From positions 1 to 12,116 of the forward strand of contig JAKPGH010000080.1 of the NCBI GenBank assembly GCA_029550985.1: a stretch of 12,116 nt of DNA, read 5' to 3'. The DNA is from Bacillota bacterium. Lineage in GTDB: Bacteria > Bacillota > Clostridia > Oscillospirales > Ruminococcaceae. Position numbers and translations under genes: made by a program. Shown one piece after another: positions 1 through 9,105 of this stretch; the first letter of the stretch is position 1; each line of letters begins with the position of its first letter. The notes beneath the pieces are model-generated. The model saw only the letters and a program-made list of their open reading frames with translations. It was not told the origin of the DNA and ran no database searches.

Positions 1-122
1 ACATAGCCGCTGCCGGCGGCCACCACCACCGGGGCGGCGTTTTCTTCCGCGTTGTATTTGAGAGCGGCAACCTTCATGCTGCGGATGTTGCCCTGTCCTT
101 TTTTCTTCTCAGATTCGGACAT
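1..122 (-). CDS. FlhB C-terminal-domain-like protein (stand-alone export switch, YlqH type), partial
   Basis: The first 40 codons of a minus-strand gene are visible; the rest lies beyond the left edge. After a Lys-rich start (MSESEKKKGQG) the protein reads VAALKYNAEENAAPVVVAAG, then GSGYV. This matches the beginning of the cytoplasmic C-terminal domain of FlhB/YscU export-switch proteins (pattern AVALKY-x-AP-VVA-GxG) as found in short stand-alone homologues such as Bacillus YlqH. The family normally follows a long membrane domain and an NPTH autocleavage site; this copy starts directly at the C-terminal part, so it has neither. The ATG at 122 is preceded by an AAAGGTGG ribosome site, and the gene overlaps the end of the upstream FliK-like gene by 14 bases, which suggests translational coupling. 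The cellular role of stand-alone copies is not established. Family assignment is fairly sure even from 40 residues. Confidence 0.75.
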   Translation of the reverse strand, partial: MSESEKKKGQGNIRSMKVAALKYNAEENAAPVVVAAGSGY

Positions 123-1716
123 CGATGCCCACCTTTCTGTCCAGGAGTTTGGGGAAGACCTGAACAATGCTGTGCTGGTTCACCAGCTCGCTGACCTCAA
201 ACCCGGTGAGGGTATAGCCGTGGGCCTGCATCAAGTCCGCCAGAGAGCGCTTGATGCGGCGCAAGGGCTCCACCAGCCCCTCGGCGCACCACAGGGAAAA
301 TTCCACCCGGTGGTTGCTTTCCAGAAACTGCATTTCCATGGAGCCTATGGACTCCGACTCCACCGAGAGGAAGATTTTTCTGGACTTGCCTTCCTCGCCG
401 CCGCCTTTGGGGCGCTCGTTGCTGTCGGGGTCCACATACATTTCGGAGTAAACCCGGCCGTTGGGCGTCTCCATGGGAAGAATAAAGTGGAGCACGTTCA
501 TCATGGAGCTTTGATTCTGCAGCAGGGAAAGCAGCAGATTTTCCGCCTGACGAAGGGCCACAGGAGAGGAGTCGGGGTTGTGGATGGTTTTGGAAACCAC
601 GTCCGCCAGCGTGCCGAACACCTGATTTTCGGCAAGTTTTGCCCGGTTGGCGTCCCGCACCAGGGATTCGTGGAGGTTGGCGGAAAAATTTTCCCCCAGA
701 TTGGCCACTCGGGAAAGGGTATCGATGAGGCGGCTCACCGCTTCTTCCAGTGCCTGGGGGGTGCCCTTGTCCACCCGGACAATGTTGTGGACCACCACCA
801 TCACCAAATCCCGGATACTCTCGCTCTGGTGATACTTGACCACCACCTCTCCCAACAGGGGGAGGAGGTTGTTCTTCAGCACCTTGGCCGCTTCGGCGGG
901 TTCGATTCCCAGGCGGGAACCGGAATAGGCGGAAAGGCCAGGGTTCCGGCGCACCTGCTCCAGCAAAGCCAGCTCCTCCTCGGTCAGAGGCTTCCCGGTC
1001 ACCGGGTGCAGGTCGGGAGTTTCGGGGTTGGGGAGCAGCACGTTGCCGTCTTTATCCATCAGGCCGGCGCTGGCCAAGGCGCTGCTGGTGGGGTTGTGGT
1101 CCGGCATCAGCATGTCCGCCAGTTTCTCCAGGTAGTCCCCAAACTGGGCCCTGTCTCCCGAAAACATGTAATCCAGCAGGTTTTCGCACTGGTAAAGGAT
1201 GGCTTTGACGGAATAATCCAAATTGACGTTGTATTCAAACACTTTGAGGAGGTTAATCACAGCGTCCCGCACTGCGGAATTGTCGGGGAACCTCCCCAGA
1301 ATGTCCCGCAGGACATCAAAGGCTTCTCCCCGGAAAAGGATGTTGGTTTGGGACTGTTGCAACAGCAATTCCAGCAGGCGTTGGGGCGGGACAAACAAAG
1401 AGCTGAGCAGCTCCCGCATGGGGTCGGTGGTCACGATGTCGGAGGTGGCAATGCCCATCTGAAGCACGGCCACCGCCTTTTGAATCTGCTGAATGACGTC
1501 GTTGGTGCCGCGCAACAACGGAGCCACCGCGGTTCGACCCAAAGTTTCCCGCAGCGCTTGACCTCCCGCCTCCCTGTCCCGCACATCCCGGTCCTGCAAG
1601 GTCTTGTTGACCTTGTTGGGCTGGTGCAGATAAACCGCCTGTTCGGTGATAGGGCGACTGGAGTTGAGATTTTCTTTGGGAATCATGGAGCTGGTTATTT
1701 TTGTGATTTCCGCCAT
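109..1716 (-). CDS. FliK C-terminus-like protein upstream of the FlhB-like gene (YlqG-type)
   Basis: Predicted 535-residue soluble protein with no signal peptide or membrane segment. Residues 1-60 are polar and probably disordered. About 60-390 is mostly amphipathic helix with many Leu and Gln. About 405-535 resembles the Flg_hook domain of hook-length protein FliK: a beta-rich start (VLHFILPMET), an IFLSVESESIGSMEMQF strand pair like the 'P-x-LG-x-V-x-V' core, then VEFSLWCAEGLVEPLRRIKRSL, a helix, and GYTLTGFEVS. FliK's C-terminal domain contacts the FlhB C-terminal domain, and here the next gene encodes just such a domain, so the pair probably interacts (inference). The start chosen is the ATG at 1716 (MAEITK), with AGGA five bases upstream; ATG 1722 is nearly as good, while GTG 1788 lacks a ribosome site. 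It ends in TGA at 109-111, inside the next gene. Sequence similarity to FliK is by eye and modest. Confidence 0.7.
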   Translation of the reverse strand: MAEITKITSSMIPKENLNSSRPITEQAVYLHQPNKVNKTLQDRDVRDREAGGQALRETLGRTAVAPLLRGTNDVIQQIQKAVAVLQMGIATSDIVTTDPMRELLSSLFVPPQRLLELLLQQSQTNILFRGEAFDVLRDILGRFPDNSAVRDAVINLLKVFEYNVNLDYSVKAILYQCENLLDYMFSGDRAQFGDYLEKLADMLMPDHNPTSSALASAGLMDKDGNVLLPNPETPDLHPVTGKPLTEEELALLEQVRRNPGLSAYSGSRLGIEPAEAAKVLKNNLLPLLGEVVVKYHQSESIRDLVMVVVHNIVRVDKGTPQALEEAVSRLIDTLSRVANLGENFSANLHESLVRDANRAKLAENQVFGTLADVVSKTIHNPDSSPVALRQAENLLLSLLQNQSSMMNVLHFILPMETPNGRVYSEMYVDPDSNERPKGGGEEGKSRKIFLSVESESIGSMEMQFLESNHRVEFSLWCAEGLVEPLRRIKRSLADLMQAHGYTLTGFEVSELVNQHSIVQVFPKLLDRKVGIDVRI

Positions 1717-1827
1717 AGGCATCCTGCTCTTTCTTCCCGGTGGGGGAACTTCTCCTTCCATGCAGCAAAATCCGGACAATTGCCACACTATTGGTATAAG
1801 AACGCAAAACCACCGGGTACTGTACTC

Positions 1828-1856
1828 ATATTACTAAGGGTTGACGATGAAGTCAA
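1828..1856 (-). promoter_or_regulatory. Sigma-A-type promoter for the FliK-like/FlhB-like pair
   Basis: On the minus strand TTGACT (1851-1856) and TAATAT (1828-1833) are separated by exactly 17 bases, an excellent vegetative promoter match. Transcription would start near 1821, giving a leader of about 105 bases before the chosen ATG at 1716. Confidence 0.75.
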
Positions 1857-1857
1857 C
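1840..1857. repeat. Inverted repeat over the -35 box (GTTGAC-N6-GTCAAC)
   Basis: Perfect 6-base arms, 1840-1845 and 1852-1857, with a 6-base centre. The right arm contains the minus-strand -35 hexamer. The position suits an operator for a dimeric regulator, but arms this short can occur by chance and I recognise no known operator consensus. Confidence 0.4.
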
Positions 1858-1917
1858 GCGGCAAACCAAAGGCTTGCCGATGAATTTTCCTTCCAACAGG
1901 TGTTACACTGAAAACTG

Positions 1918-1926
1918 TGTTATAAT
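1918..1926 (+). promoter_or_regulatory. Extended -10 promoter for the small Cys protein and amidase
   Basis: TGTTATAAT: a perfect TATAAT at 1921-1926 preceded by the TGN extension. No good -35 stands 16-18 bases upstream (AGGTGT at 1898-1903), which is typical of extended -10 promoters. The start would be near 1933, about 40 bases before the ATG at 1974. Confidence 0.6.
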
Positions 1927-1973
1927 ATATATCGGCAAGTATCTTAAGAATCTTTATGAAAGGAGGATTTACC

Positions 1974-2198
1974 ATGGAAGAACTGTTCGGCAACCGGATA
2001 CCGCCCGCCTGCCGCTACTGCGAACACGCCTATCCCGCCGAGACGGAAGACCTGCGCATCTGCACCAAAAAAGGGTTGGTGAAGGAGGACTTTTCCTGCC
2101 GGGCCTTCCGATACGATCCTCTCATGCGCGTCCCTCGCCGCCCATTGGAAGTAACGCATCTGGAATCGGAAGAATTTTCCTTATTCATAGACTTGTAA
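1974..2198 (+). CDS. Small conserved four-cysteine protein (putative metal-binding), unknown function
   Basis: A 74-residue protein with a near-perfect AAAGGAGG ribosome site eight bases before the ATG at 1974; an in-frame ATG at 1956 lies upstream of that site and is unlikely. The sequence has CRYC near residue 14, a third Cys in RICTKKG and a fourth in FSCRAFRYDP, spaced as in small zinc-knuckle proteins. The tail RAFRYDPLMRVPRRP resembles a family of short hypothetical proteins I associate with Clostridia genomes. No signal peptide or membrane segment is visible, so it should be cytoplasmic. It is followed after 42 bases, with no terminator, by the amidase gene, so the two are probably cotranscribed. 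Metal binding is inferred from Cys spacing only; no biochemical role is known to me. Confidence 0.8.
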   Translation: MEELFGNRIPPACRYCEHAYPAETEDLRICTKKGLVKEDFSCRAFRYDPLMRVPRRPLEVTHLESEEFSLFIDL

Positions 2199-2240
2199 CC
2201 AACCCATACATACCCTTTTGGGAGACTTAGGAGAGCGAAG

Positions 2241-4232
2241 ATGAAAGCAAGATACGCAAAGCGGATGTCTCTACTCTGTCTGCTGCTGGCCATTCTTCTC
2301 ACCGCCACAGCCTGTGCCCCCCGCACCTTGCCAGCCTCCCAGCCAGAACCTGTACCAGAAGCATCCCGGCCCGCCGCCACGGCATCCCCTTCCCTTCCGG
2401 ACGACGCCGAAACTTCGGTTCCCGAGGAATCGCTGGTGGAAAAAATCTCTCAGCCGGAGGTATTGCAGCCCATCATCCAGGAGCTGGATAAGCCCGAATC
2501 CCTCGAGCCCGCCATTGTCCCTTTGGCGGTAACGTCACAACCCGCCACTCCGAAGTTTAACCTGACCATTCCCCAAACCCTTGCGGTGAGCCGGCCTGCC
2601 AAAGCCATCACCACCACCATGTCTTCCTATTATATTATGGGAACCTCCAACCCCTCCGCCCCCCTTTACTTTGACGGGCAGGAAGTGGAGCGGCAGGGAA
2701 CCAAGGGGGTGTGGGGCGTTTATGTCCAGCTGGCGATGGGTGAAAACCGCTTTACCGTCCGCCAGGGGGAGAAAACCGTCACCGTTTCCATCACCCGCCA
2801 GCCGGTTCCGGAAACACAGCCCATCGACGTCATTCTCGCCAATTCCATGTACCCTGCGGTGCAGGGGGGCGTCCAGGTGGGCGGCAAGCTGCCGGTGGAG
2901 TGCGTAGCCCCTTCGGGAGCCACCGTCACCGCCACCTTCGGCGGCAAGACCATCACGTTGCAGCAGGTGGCCAACGCCGCCCTGGGAATTCCCGCCACCT
3001 ATAGGGGCGAGCTTCCCGTCGGCACCGATTATCCCGCCGGGGTCACCACCAAGGTGGGCAAGGTGACCTACCACCTGACCTGGAAGGGAAAAACCACCAA
3101 GTACCAGTCTCAGGGAGATGTGTTTGTCGCCGGCGAGGGAAGCTATATCGCCGTTCGAGTCACCGCCTATCTGGGACTGGTTTACGACGACCCGAAGATG
3201 CCCGGCATCTTCCGGGAAAAGCTGCGGACCGGCGCCGCCGATTACGTCTATTCCGAGGATAATCAATATTATCGCCTTTACTCGGGAGGGTATATTCCCA
3301 AGAGCCTGTGCGAAATCATCGAAGGGCAAGTGCGCATCGGCAACAAAATCACTTCCGTTTCCACCTCCATCGGCCCGGAGGGGGAGCGCTTTATCTTCCA
3401 CGGCATTGCTCCTCCCGCCTACCGGTCCGGACGGGGCGAAGGGAACAAGTTTGTCCTTACGGTTTACAACACTAACGGCGCCCAGCCGGTGAACGTCTCC
3501 TCCTCCCGCCTCTTTTCGGGGGTGACGGCCACCGCCAACAAAAACAGCAGCGTCACCTACGTGTTTGACTTCAAAGACCCCGGCCTTTACTGGGGCCACC
3601 TGGTCCAGTTTGACGGCAACGACCTGGTTCTGAGCTTCCAGTACAAGCCCGCCCTCTCCTCCGGCTCCACTCCGTTAAAGGGAGTAAAAATTATGCTGGA
3701 CCCCGGACACGGAGGATACGACCCGGGAGCTTTGGGCTTTGCCGGCACCGACGGCCCCGACGAAAACACCCTGAACCTTGCCAACGCCTACGCGGTCCGG
3801 GATAAGCTGGAGGCTTTGGGCGCGGAGGTTGTCTTCACCCGCTCCCGGTTGGACGAGTACCGCTCTCTGGACGAGCGGCTGCAAGCTTTTGAAGAAAGCG
3901 GCGCCCACCTGTTTTTGGCACTTCACCACAACTCCCTGGCCGAAAACAGCGACGGCAACAAAGCCCACGGCACCGAAGTTTACTACCACACCACCCACTC
4001 CGCCGTGCCCGCCTCCCGACTGCTTGAGACCTATACCGCGCAAGTCAACCGCCGCAATTTGGGCGCCAAAAACGGATATTACCGGGTGACCCTGCTGCCC
4101 CAATCCCCTTCCATGCTGATTGAGCTGGGCTTTATGTGCAACCCGGCCGAGTACGAAAATCTCACCAACCCCGCCGTCATCCAGCAATCCGCCCAGGGAA
4201 TTGTGGACGGCATTCTGGCGGCCTTGCGGTAA
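2241..4232 (+). CDS. N-acetylmuramoyl-L-alanine amidase lipoprotein (Amidase_3)
   Basis: A 663-residue exported cell-wall hydrolase that would cut the bond between N-acetylmuramic acid and L-alanine in peptidoglycan. Residues 1-25 form a lipoprotein signal (basic start, Leu-rich core, ending LTATAC with acceptor Cys25). Residues 26-100 are a Pro/Glu/Ser-rich linker. About 100-190 is an Ig-like beta domain (YIMGTSNPSAPLYFDGQEVE, then EKTVTVSITRQP); about 190-475 is further beta-rich sequence that I do not recognise. The catalytic Amidase_3 domain spans about 483-663 and keeps all zinc and catalytic residues: DPGHGG (H490), E508 in DENTLN, H562 in ALHHNS, and E628 in MLIELGF. Start ATG 2241 has TTAGGAG nine bases upstream. 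It likely shares a transcript with the preceding small Cys gene. The long N-terminal half suggests wall anchoring or substrate targeting. A sporulation or daughter-cell-separation role is possible but not shown by sequence. Confidence 0.92.
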   Translation: MKARYAKRMSLLCLLLAILLTATACAPRTLPASQPEPVPEASRPAATASPSLPDDAETSVPEESLVEKISQPEVLQPIIQELDKPESLEPAIVPLAVTSQPATPKFNLTIPQTLAVSRPAKAITTTMSSYYIMGTSNPSAPLYFDGQEVERQGTKGVWGVYVQLAMGENRFTVRQGEKTVTVSITRQPVPETQPIDVILANSMYPAVQGGVQVGGKLPVECVAPSGATVTATFGGKTITLQQVANAALGIPATYRGELPVGTDYPAGVTTKVGKVTYHLTWKGKTTKYQSQGDVFVAGEGSYIAVRVTAYLGLVYDDPKMPGIFREKLRTGAADYVYSEDNQYYRLYSGGYIPKSLCEIIEGQVRIGNKITSVSTSIGPEGERFIFHGIAPPAYRSGRGEGNKFVLTVYNTNGAQPVNVSSSRLFSGVTATANKNSSVTYVFDFKDPGLYWGHLVQFDGNDLVLSFQYKPALSSGSTPLKGVKIMLDPGHGGYDPGALGFAGTDGPDENTLNLANAYAVRDKLEALGAEVVFTRSRLDEYRSLDERLQAFEESGAHLFLALHHNSLAENSDGNKAHGTEVYYHTTHSAVPASRLLETYTAQVNRRNLGAKNGYYRVTLLPQSPSMLIELGFMCNPAEYENLTNPAVIQQSAQGIVDGILAALR

Positions 4233-4256
4233 CCATACATTATAATAAATTAGCAA

Positions 4257-4289
4257 AAAGCCCGAAGTCTTGATAAGACTTCGGGCTTT
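4257..4289. terminator. Bidirectional intrinsic terminator between amidase and groEL
   Basis: A 15-bp perfect stem, AAAGCCCGAAGTCTT (4257-4271) against its complement (4275-4289), with a 3-base loop. The run of A on the left and of T on the right serve both strands. It sits between convergent genes, 24 bases after the amidase stop and 27 bases beyond the groEL stop. Confidence 0.9.
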
Positions 4290-4316
4290 GCGTTGTTGAA
4301 ACGGTCGGGCAACCGA

Positions 4317-5939
<1,623 letters not shown>

Positions 5940-6001
5940 TTATATAACCTCCATATCGTTAGTAGAGTTCCCTGTGAAAAGAGTGAAAAGCAAACTGGAA
6001 A

Positions 6002-6286
6002 TTACTCCACAATGGCGAGAATGTCGCTCTGGCGAACAATGGTGTACTCCTCGCCGTCCAGTTTGACCTCGGTGCCGGCGTATTTGCTAATCAGAACCTT
6101 ATCGCCTTTTTCCACGTACATCTCGACGTCTTTGCCGTCGACGATGCCGCCCGGGCCAACCTCAATCACCTCGGCAATGGAGGGCTTTTCTTTTGCAGAA
6201 CCTGCCAGAATAATGCCGCCCTTAGTGGTATCTTCGGCTTCCATCATCTTGATGACGACTCTGTCGGCCAACGGTTTAATAGTCAT
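6002..6286 (-). CDS. groES: Co-chaperonin GroES (Hsp10)
   Basis: A 94-residue protein, the usual GroES length; it forms the seven-subunit lid of the GroEL chamber. Recognisable are the MTIKPLADRVVIK start, the mobile loop EAEDTTKGGIILAGSAKEKP (about 16-35) that docks on GroEL, GEVIEVGPG-like IAEVIEVGPGG, the KGDKVLISKYAGTEVKLDG turn, and the ILAIVE end. AGGAGG-type ribosome site (GGGAGGAAATC) upstream of the ATG at 6286. First gene of the groES-groEL operon; its leader carries a CIRCE element at the predicted transcription start. Confidence 0.99.
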   Translation of the reverse strand: MTIKPLADRVVIKMMEAEDTTKGGIILAGSAKEKPSIAEVIEVGPGGIVDGKDVEMYVEKGDKVLISKYAGTEVKLDGEEYTIVRQSDILAIVE

Positions 6287-6365
6287 TTCTGATTTCCTCC
6301 CTTAATAGATGATGATAATGATGATATGCTGCGAACATCTTACCAGCAAAACGCCGCCCGGCATG

Positions 6366-6392
6366 CTGGCACTCGCAGCCTTTGAGTGCCAA
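6366..6392. promoter_or_regulatory. CIRCE operator (HrcA binding site)
   Basis: Inverted repeat with 9-base arms and 9-base spacer: on the groES strand TTGGCACTC, then N9, then GAGTGCCAG. The family consensus is TTAGCACTC-N9-GAGTGCTAA. Position 3 is changed A to G with the compensating T to C in the other arm, so pairing is kept; only the outermost base of the right arm breaks symmetry. It overlaps the predicted groESL transcription start, the usual place for HrcA repression relieved by heat or misfolding. hrcA itself is not in this window. Confidence 0.93.
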
Positions 6393-6397
6393 ATTCT

Positions 6398-6425
6398 ATT
6401 TTATCCATTTTTTGAGAAAAATCAA
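6398..6425 (-). promoter_or_regulatory. groES-groEL promoter
   Basis: Minus-strand TTGATT (6420-6425) and TAAAAT (6398-6403) with a 16-base spacer, just upstream of CIRCE. Transcription would begin near 6391, at the edge of the operator. No sigma-32-like heat-shock promoter is seen, as expected in Firmicutes. Confidence 0.7.
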
Positions 6426-6613
6426 GGGGGAACATTCAAAATTTAATATCTTTATAGATTGTTCACAATTTATCCATGAATGCCCGCAAACCCCGTAAAA
6501 ATCGCGGTTTTAATAAAATCACCGGCTTTTTACTAGTTTGTCCAATCAGGAGCAAAATATGGAAAGTACATGTTTCATCAAAAATTTGACATCTCAGCCA
6601 GCGAAGCAGAAAT
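6426..6613. other. AT-rich intergenic stretch between groES promoter and spoIIE terminator
   Basis: The gap 6287-6677 is 391 bases without a supported gene. Besides the CIRCE, promoter and terminator listed separately, this part is AT-rich and I see no RNA gene or repeat. A plus-strand 32-codon frame (6559-6657) has an AGGAG six bases before its ATG but runs through the terminator hairpin, so it is not called. Confidence 0.6.
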
Positions 6614-6646
6614 TAAAAACCATGCTCTTTGCGGCAAGAGCATGGT
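6614..6646 (-). terminator. Intrinsic terminator of spoIIE
   Basis: An 11-bp perfect stem, ACCATGCTCTT (6619-6629) with AAGAGCATGGT (6636-6646), and a 6-base loop. Read on the minus strand it is followed by TTTTT then AATTT (below 6619). It lies 31 bases beyond the spoIIE stop codon. Confidence 0.85.
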
Positions 6647-6677
6647 CCTGTTTGTAAGATAGATTGTCTAAATAATA

Positions 6678-9002
6678 TTATTCTCGGCGCAGCGCCACCG
6701 CCAGCACGGTGATGTCGTCTTCCCTGCCGTCGGTGCAGCGCATTTTGGCGGTAACCGCCAGTTTTTCACAGAGCTGCTGCACGTCGTCGCCGGAAAGGGC
6801 GGCCAGCTCCGATTTAATCCAGTCCACGCCGGTGCTGGTCACTCCGTCCGACACCATCACCACCATATCCCCCTCATGGAGGGTGACGCTGCTGGTTTCA
6901 AAGCTGACCCCGTGGAGAATGCCGGCGGGCAGGGATGCGGATTCCACGCAGCCCACCTTGCCGGATTTGATGAGGAAGGTGGGAGCCGCCCCCGCCTTGT
7001 AAAAGTTGGCTCGTCCGGTAAATAGGTCCAGGGTGCAGACGTCCACCGTCGCCAGGGATTCCTCCCCCGACTTGACCAGCAGGGCCGAATTGACCAGCTT
7101 GAGGGCCGCTTCGTACCCCACCCCCACTGAAACGAGGCGGGCCAGAAGGCTGCAGGTCATGGTGGAGTCCACGGCGGCGCTTCCCCCGCTGCCCATGCCG
7201 TCGGAGAGAAGGAAGTGGGCGCAGCCTCCCCGGTTGGGGATAAATTCGTACGCGTCGCCGCAAAGCCGGTTGCCGCCGTGGGCTAACTGGTAGGCTCCGA
7301 ACTCCACCGAGTAGGTGGCCTTTTCACAGAAGGAAAAGGTGGTGACCTTATCCCTGGAAATCACTTCGGGCGGGTCAAACTCCGCCTCCAGCAGCGCGCA
7401 GAGGTCCAACGTCGTTTTGCCGCCCACCATGCGGGCCGCCTGATAACTGGGCACCACCAGCACCACCCGCAGGCGCCCAAAGCGGTCTACAGTACAGCTG
7501 AGCCGCTGGATAGAGATGTTTTGCCGGGCAAAGTAGTCCCTCACCCGCTCGCTTTTTTGGTAGTCGATGGGGGTGGCGGAGCAAAGCTCCTGCCCCAGTT
7601 CCTCCAGCATCAGAGACATCCCCTCGAACTGGTCCCCCAGCACCGCGCGGACCTTCGCCACCTTCCGCTGGACGCCGTCCCGGGCCAAAAGGGTGTTGAA
7701 CTGGGTGTTGAGCTCCGAAGTCAGCGCGTTCATCCGGCAGCAGTGCTGTTGGAAGTGGCGGGGCAGCTGTTCCTGGGAAATGGTCCCGTAGCGACGCAGC
7801 CAGGCAATGCAGTCCTGAAAGGCTCCGCTCACCACCGAACGGCGCAGCTGCCAGCAGTTGGTCTTCATCCCGCACTGGGCGCAGACCCGCTCGGCCACCC
7901 GGTCGGCGATGACGGAAAAGTTGGTGTCCTCCCGGGCTCCCAGTTTCTCGCTGACCGCCCGGGTGGTGGAGCCGATTTCCCGCAAGGCGGCGGACACATC
8001 CCCCAGTCGTTCGGCCAAAGCCGCCGGGGCAAAGGTATCCCACTGGGAAACTCCCCCCAGATCGTGAAGCCGCAACTTGATGGCAACACTCCCCGGAATG
8101 GCCACAAAACCGAGACTTGCCACAAACACCTCGAAAATGGCGGTGTTGATTTGCTGAAATTCCATGGTGAGCAGGGCGGTGGCGGTGTTGATGACAATAA
8201 AGGCAGCGGCGGTGGCAATCCGCCCCATCTGCCCGAAAATGCCCGCCGCCAGTCCTCCAAAGGCGTAGGCGGTGATGACGTAGGAAAATTCTCCCCCCGC
8301 CAGCCCCACCGACATGCCCGCCGCAACGCCGCAGATGGCGCCTCCCGCCTCTCTGCCGTAGCGGGCGCACAGCAGAATGCACAGCACCGCCAGAATCCGC
8401 CCCACCGAAAGCCCGCCCACCTGAATGGTGGTCAAACCGATGAGCAGAACGCAGGCGGAGATGGCAACGCAGCTGACGTCGCTTCGGCCCGCGCCCTGAA
8501 TTCCCATGGGAAGCACTTCCAAAGAGCGGGCAAAAAAGTAGGTGGTGCCGCACCCCAAAAACAATTCGGCAAAGGTGAGGATGGCGTCGTAGGGGGTTCT
8601 GCTCCCCAGCAAGAAAGAGGCGACGCCGCAGACGCCGAGGCAGGTAAAGCAGGTGAGCACCGCCACCGCCGACTTCCAGCTGTCCTTAAAGCGTCCTTCA
8701 AACAGCCATTTGACGCAGATAACCAGCGTCAGGGCCAATATGTACTTGAAGTTGGCCAGGGGATTTCCGGTCAACAGGTAGCCCAGCACGGCGCCCGCCG
8801 CCGCCCCCATGGAATCGGCGTTGTTGAGGGAAGATGCAAAGGCCACCGCGAAAGGGGAAACGCTGCCAAACAAAAAGCAGTTGGCCATGACAAATCCGGC
8901 GGCCGCCGCCCCCAGCATCCGGAACCATCTTTCGTAGGTTTCCACCAACTGCCGAATCCATCGGGAAATCGATAATTTTGCCACGTCTGTTCTATGCTGC
9001 AT
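6678..9002 (-). CDS. spoIIE: Stage II sporulation protein E (membrane PP2C-type serine phosphatase)
   Basis: A 774-residue protein, close to the 827 of Bacillus subtilis SpoIIE. It dephosphorylates SpoIIAA so that sigma-F becomes active in the forespore, and in Bacillus also associates with the FtsZ ring at the polar septum. Residues about 29-310 are a string of hydrophobic helices (roughly ten membrane segments). Residues 374-383 hold the conserved Cys cluster CAQC-x5-C (C374, C377, C383), followed by a helical regulatory region. About 565-774 is the PP2C domain with GDAYEF, the metal-binding DGMGSG (D601, equivalent to Bsu D610), VSDGVTS, and GREDDITV (D762, D763). The start is ATG 9002, with GGAG eight bases upstream; longer in-frame extensions run into the promoter and are rejected. 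It is monocistronic, with its own terminator and a Spo0A-type promoter. Confidence 0.96.
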   Translation of the reverse strand: MQHRTDVAKLSISRWIRQLVETYERWFRMLGAAAAGFVMANCFLFGSVSPFAVAFASSLNNADSMGAAAGAVLGYLLTGNPLANFKYILALTLVICVKWLFEGRFKDSWKSAVAVLTCFTCLGVCGVASFLLGSRTPYDAILTFAELFLGCGTTYFFARSLEVLPMGIQGAGRSDVSCVAISACVLLIGLTTIQVGGLSVGRILAVLCILLCARYGREAGGAICGVAAGMSVGLAGGEFSYVITAYAFGGLAAGIFGQMGRIATAAAFIVINTATALLTMEFQQINTAIFEVFVASLGFVAIPGSVAIKLRLHDLGGVSQWDTFAPAALAERLGDVSAALREIGSTTRAVSEKLGAREDTNFSVIADRVAERVCAQCGMKTNCWQLRRSVVSGAFQDCIAWLRRYGTISQEQLPRHFQQHCCRMNALTSELNTQFNTLLARDGVQRKVAKVRAVLGDQFEGMSLMLEELGQELCSATPIDYQKSERVRDYFARQNISIQRLSCTVDRFGRLRVVLVVPSYQAARMVGGKTTLDLCALLEAEFDPPEVISRDKVTTFSFCEKATYSVEFGAYQLAHGGNRLCGDAYEFIPNRGGCAHFLLSDGMGSGGSAAVDSTMTCSLLARLVSVGVGYEAALKLVNSALLVKSGEESLATVDVCTLDLFTGRANFYKAGAAPTFLIKSGKVGCVESASLPAGILHGVSFETSSVTLHEGDMVVMVSDGVTSTGVDWIKSELAALSGDDVQQLCEKLAVTAKMRCTDGREDDITVLAVALRRE

Positions 9003-9074
9003 TCCACTCACTCCAAGCCAAATACTTTCCAAGCACCGGATGATGAAGCATTGTATAATCCATCTCCTTCCATC

Positions 9075-9104
9075 ATAATAGGGACAAGGCCTGGAATTTG
9101 TCGA
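9075..9104 (-). promoter_or_regulatory. spoIIE promoter, sigma-A type with -35 inside a Spo0A box
   Basis: Minus-strand TCGACA (9099-9104) as -35 and TATTAT (9075-9080) as -10, spaced 18 bases. The -35 differs from consensus at one base. The 18-base spacing and a Spo0A site covering the -35 are features of Spo0A-activated sigma-A promoters. The start would be near 9068, about 65 bases before the spoIIE ATG. Confidence 0.6.
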
Positions 9105-9105
9105 A
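9097..9105 (+). promoter_or_regulatory. Spo0A box (TTTGTCGAA)
   Basis: Perfect match to the 0A-box core TGTCGAA (9099-9105), with the favoured TT before it. It overlaps the spoIIE -35. A second, degenerate copy CGTCAAA (9129-9135; one change from the accepted variant TGTCAAA) lies exactly 30 bases away, on the same face of the helix. Both lie in the shared region between spoIIE and the divergent CAP lipoprotein gene. Confidence 0.65.

Noticed and set aside
52..1911. A 619-codon plus-strand open frame opposite the FliK-like gene
   Set aside because: Shadow of GC-rich codon use. The minus frame has a promoter, ribosome site, coupled downstream gene and FliK-like sequence; the plus frame has none of these.
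6559..6657. 32-codon plus-strand frame with AGGAG six bases before its ATG
   Set aside because: Its last third lies in the spoIIE terminator hairpin, there is no clear promoter, and the peptide resembles nothing I know.
7521..8975. A 484-codon plus-strand open frame opposite spoIIE
   Set aside because: Antisense to the certain spoIIE gene; composition is His/Gln/Gly-rich with no recognisable domain.
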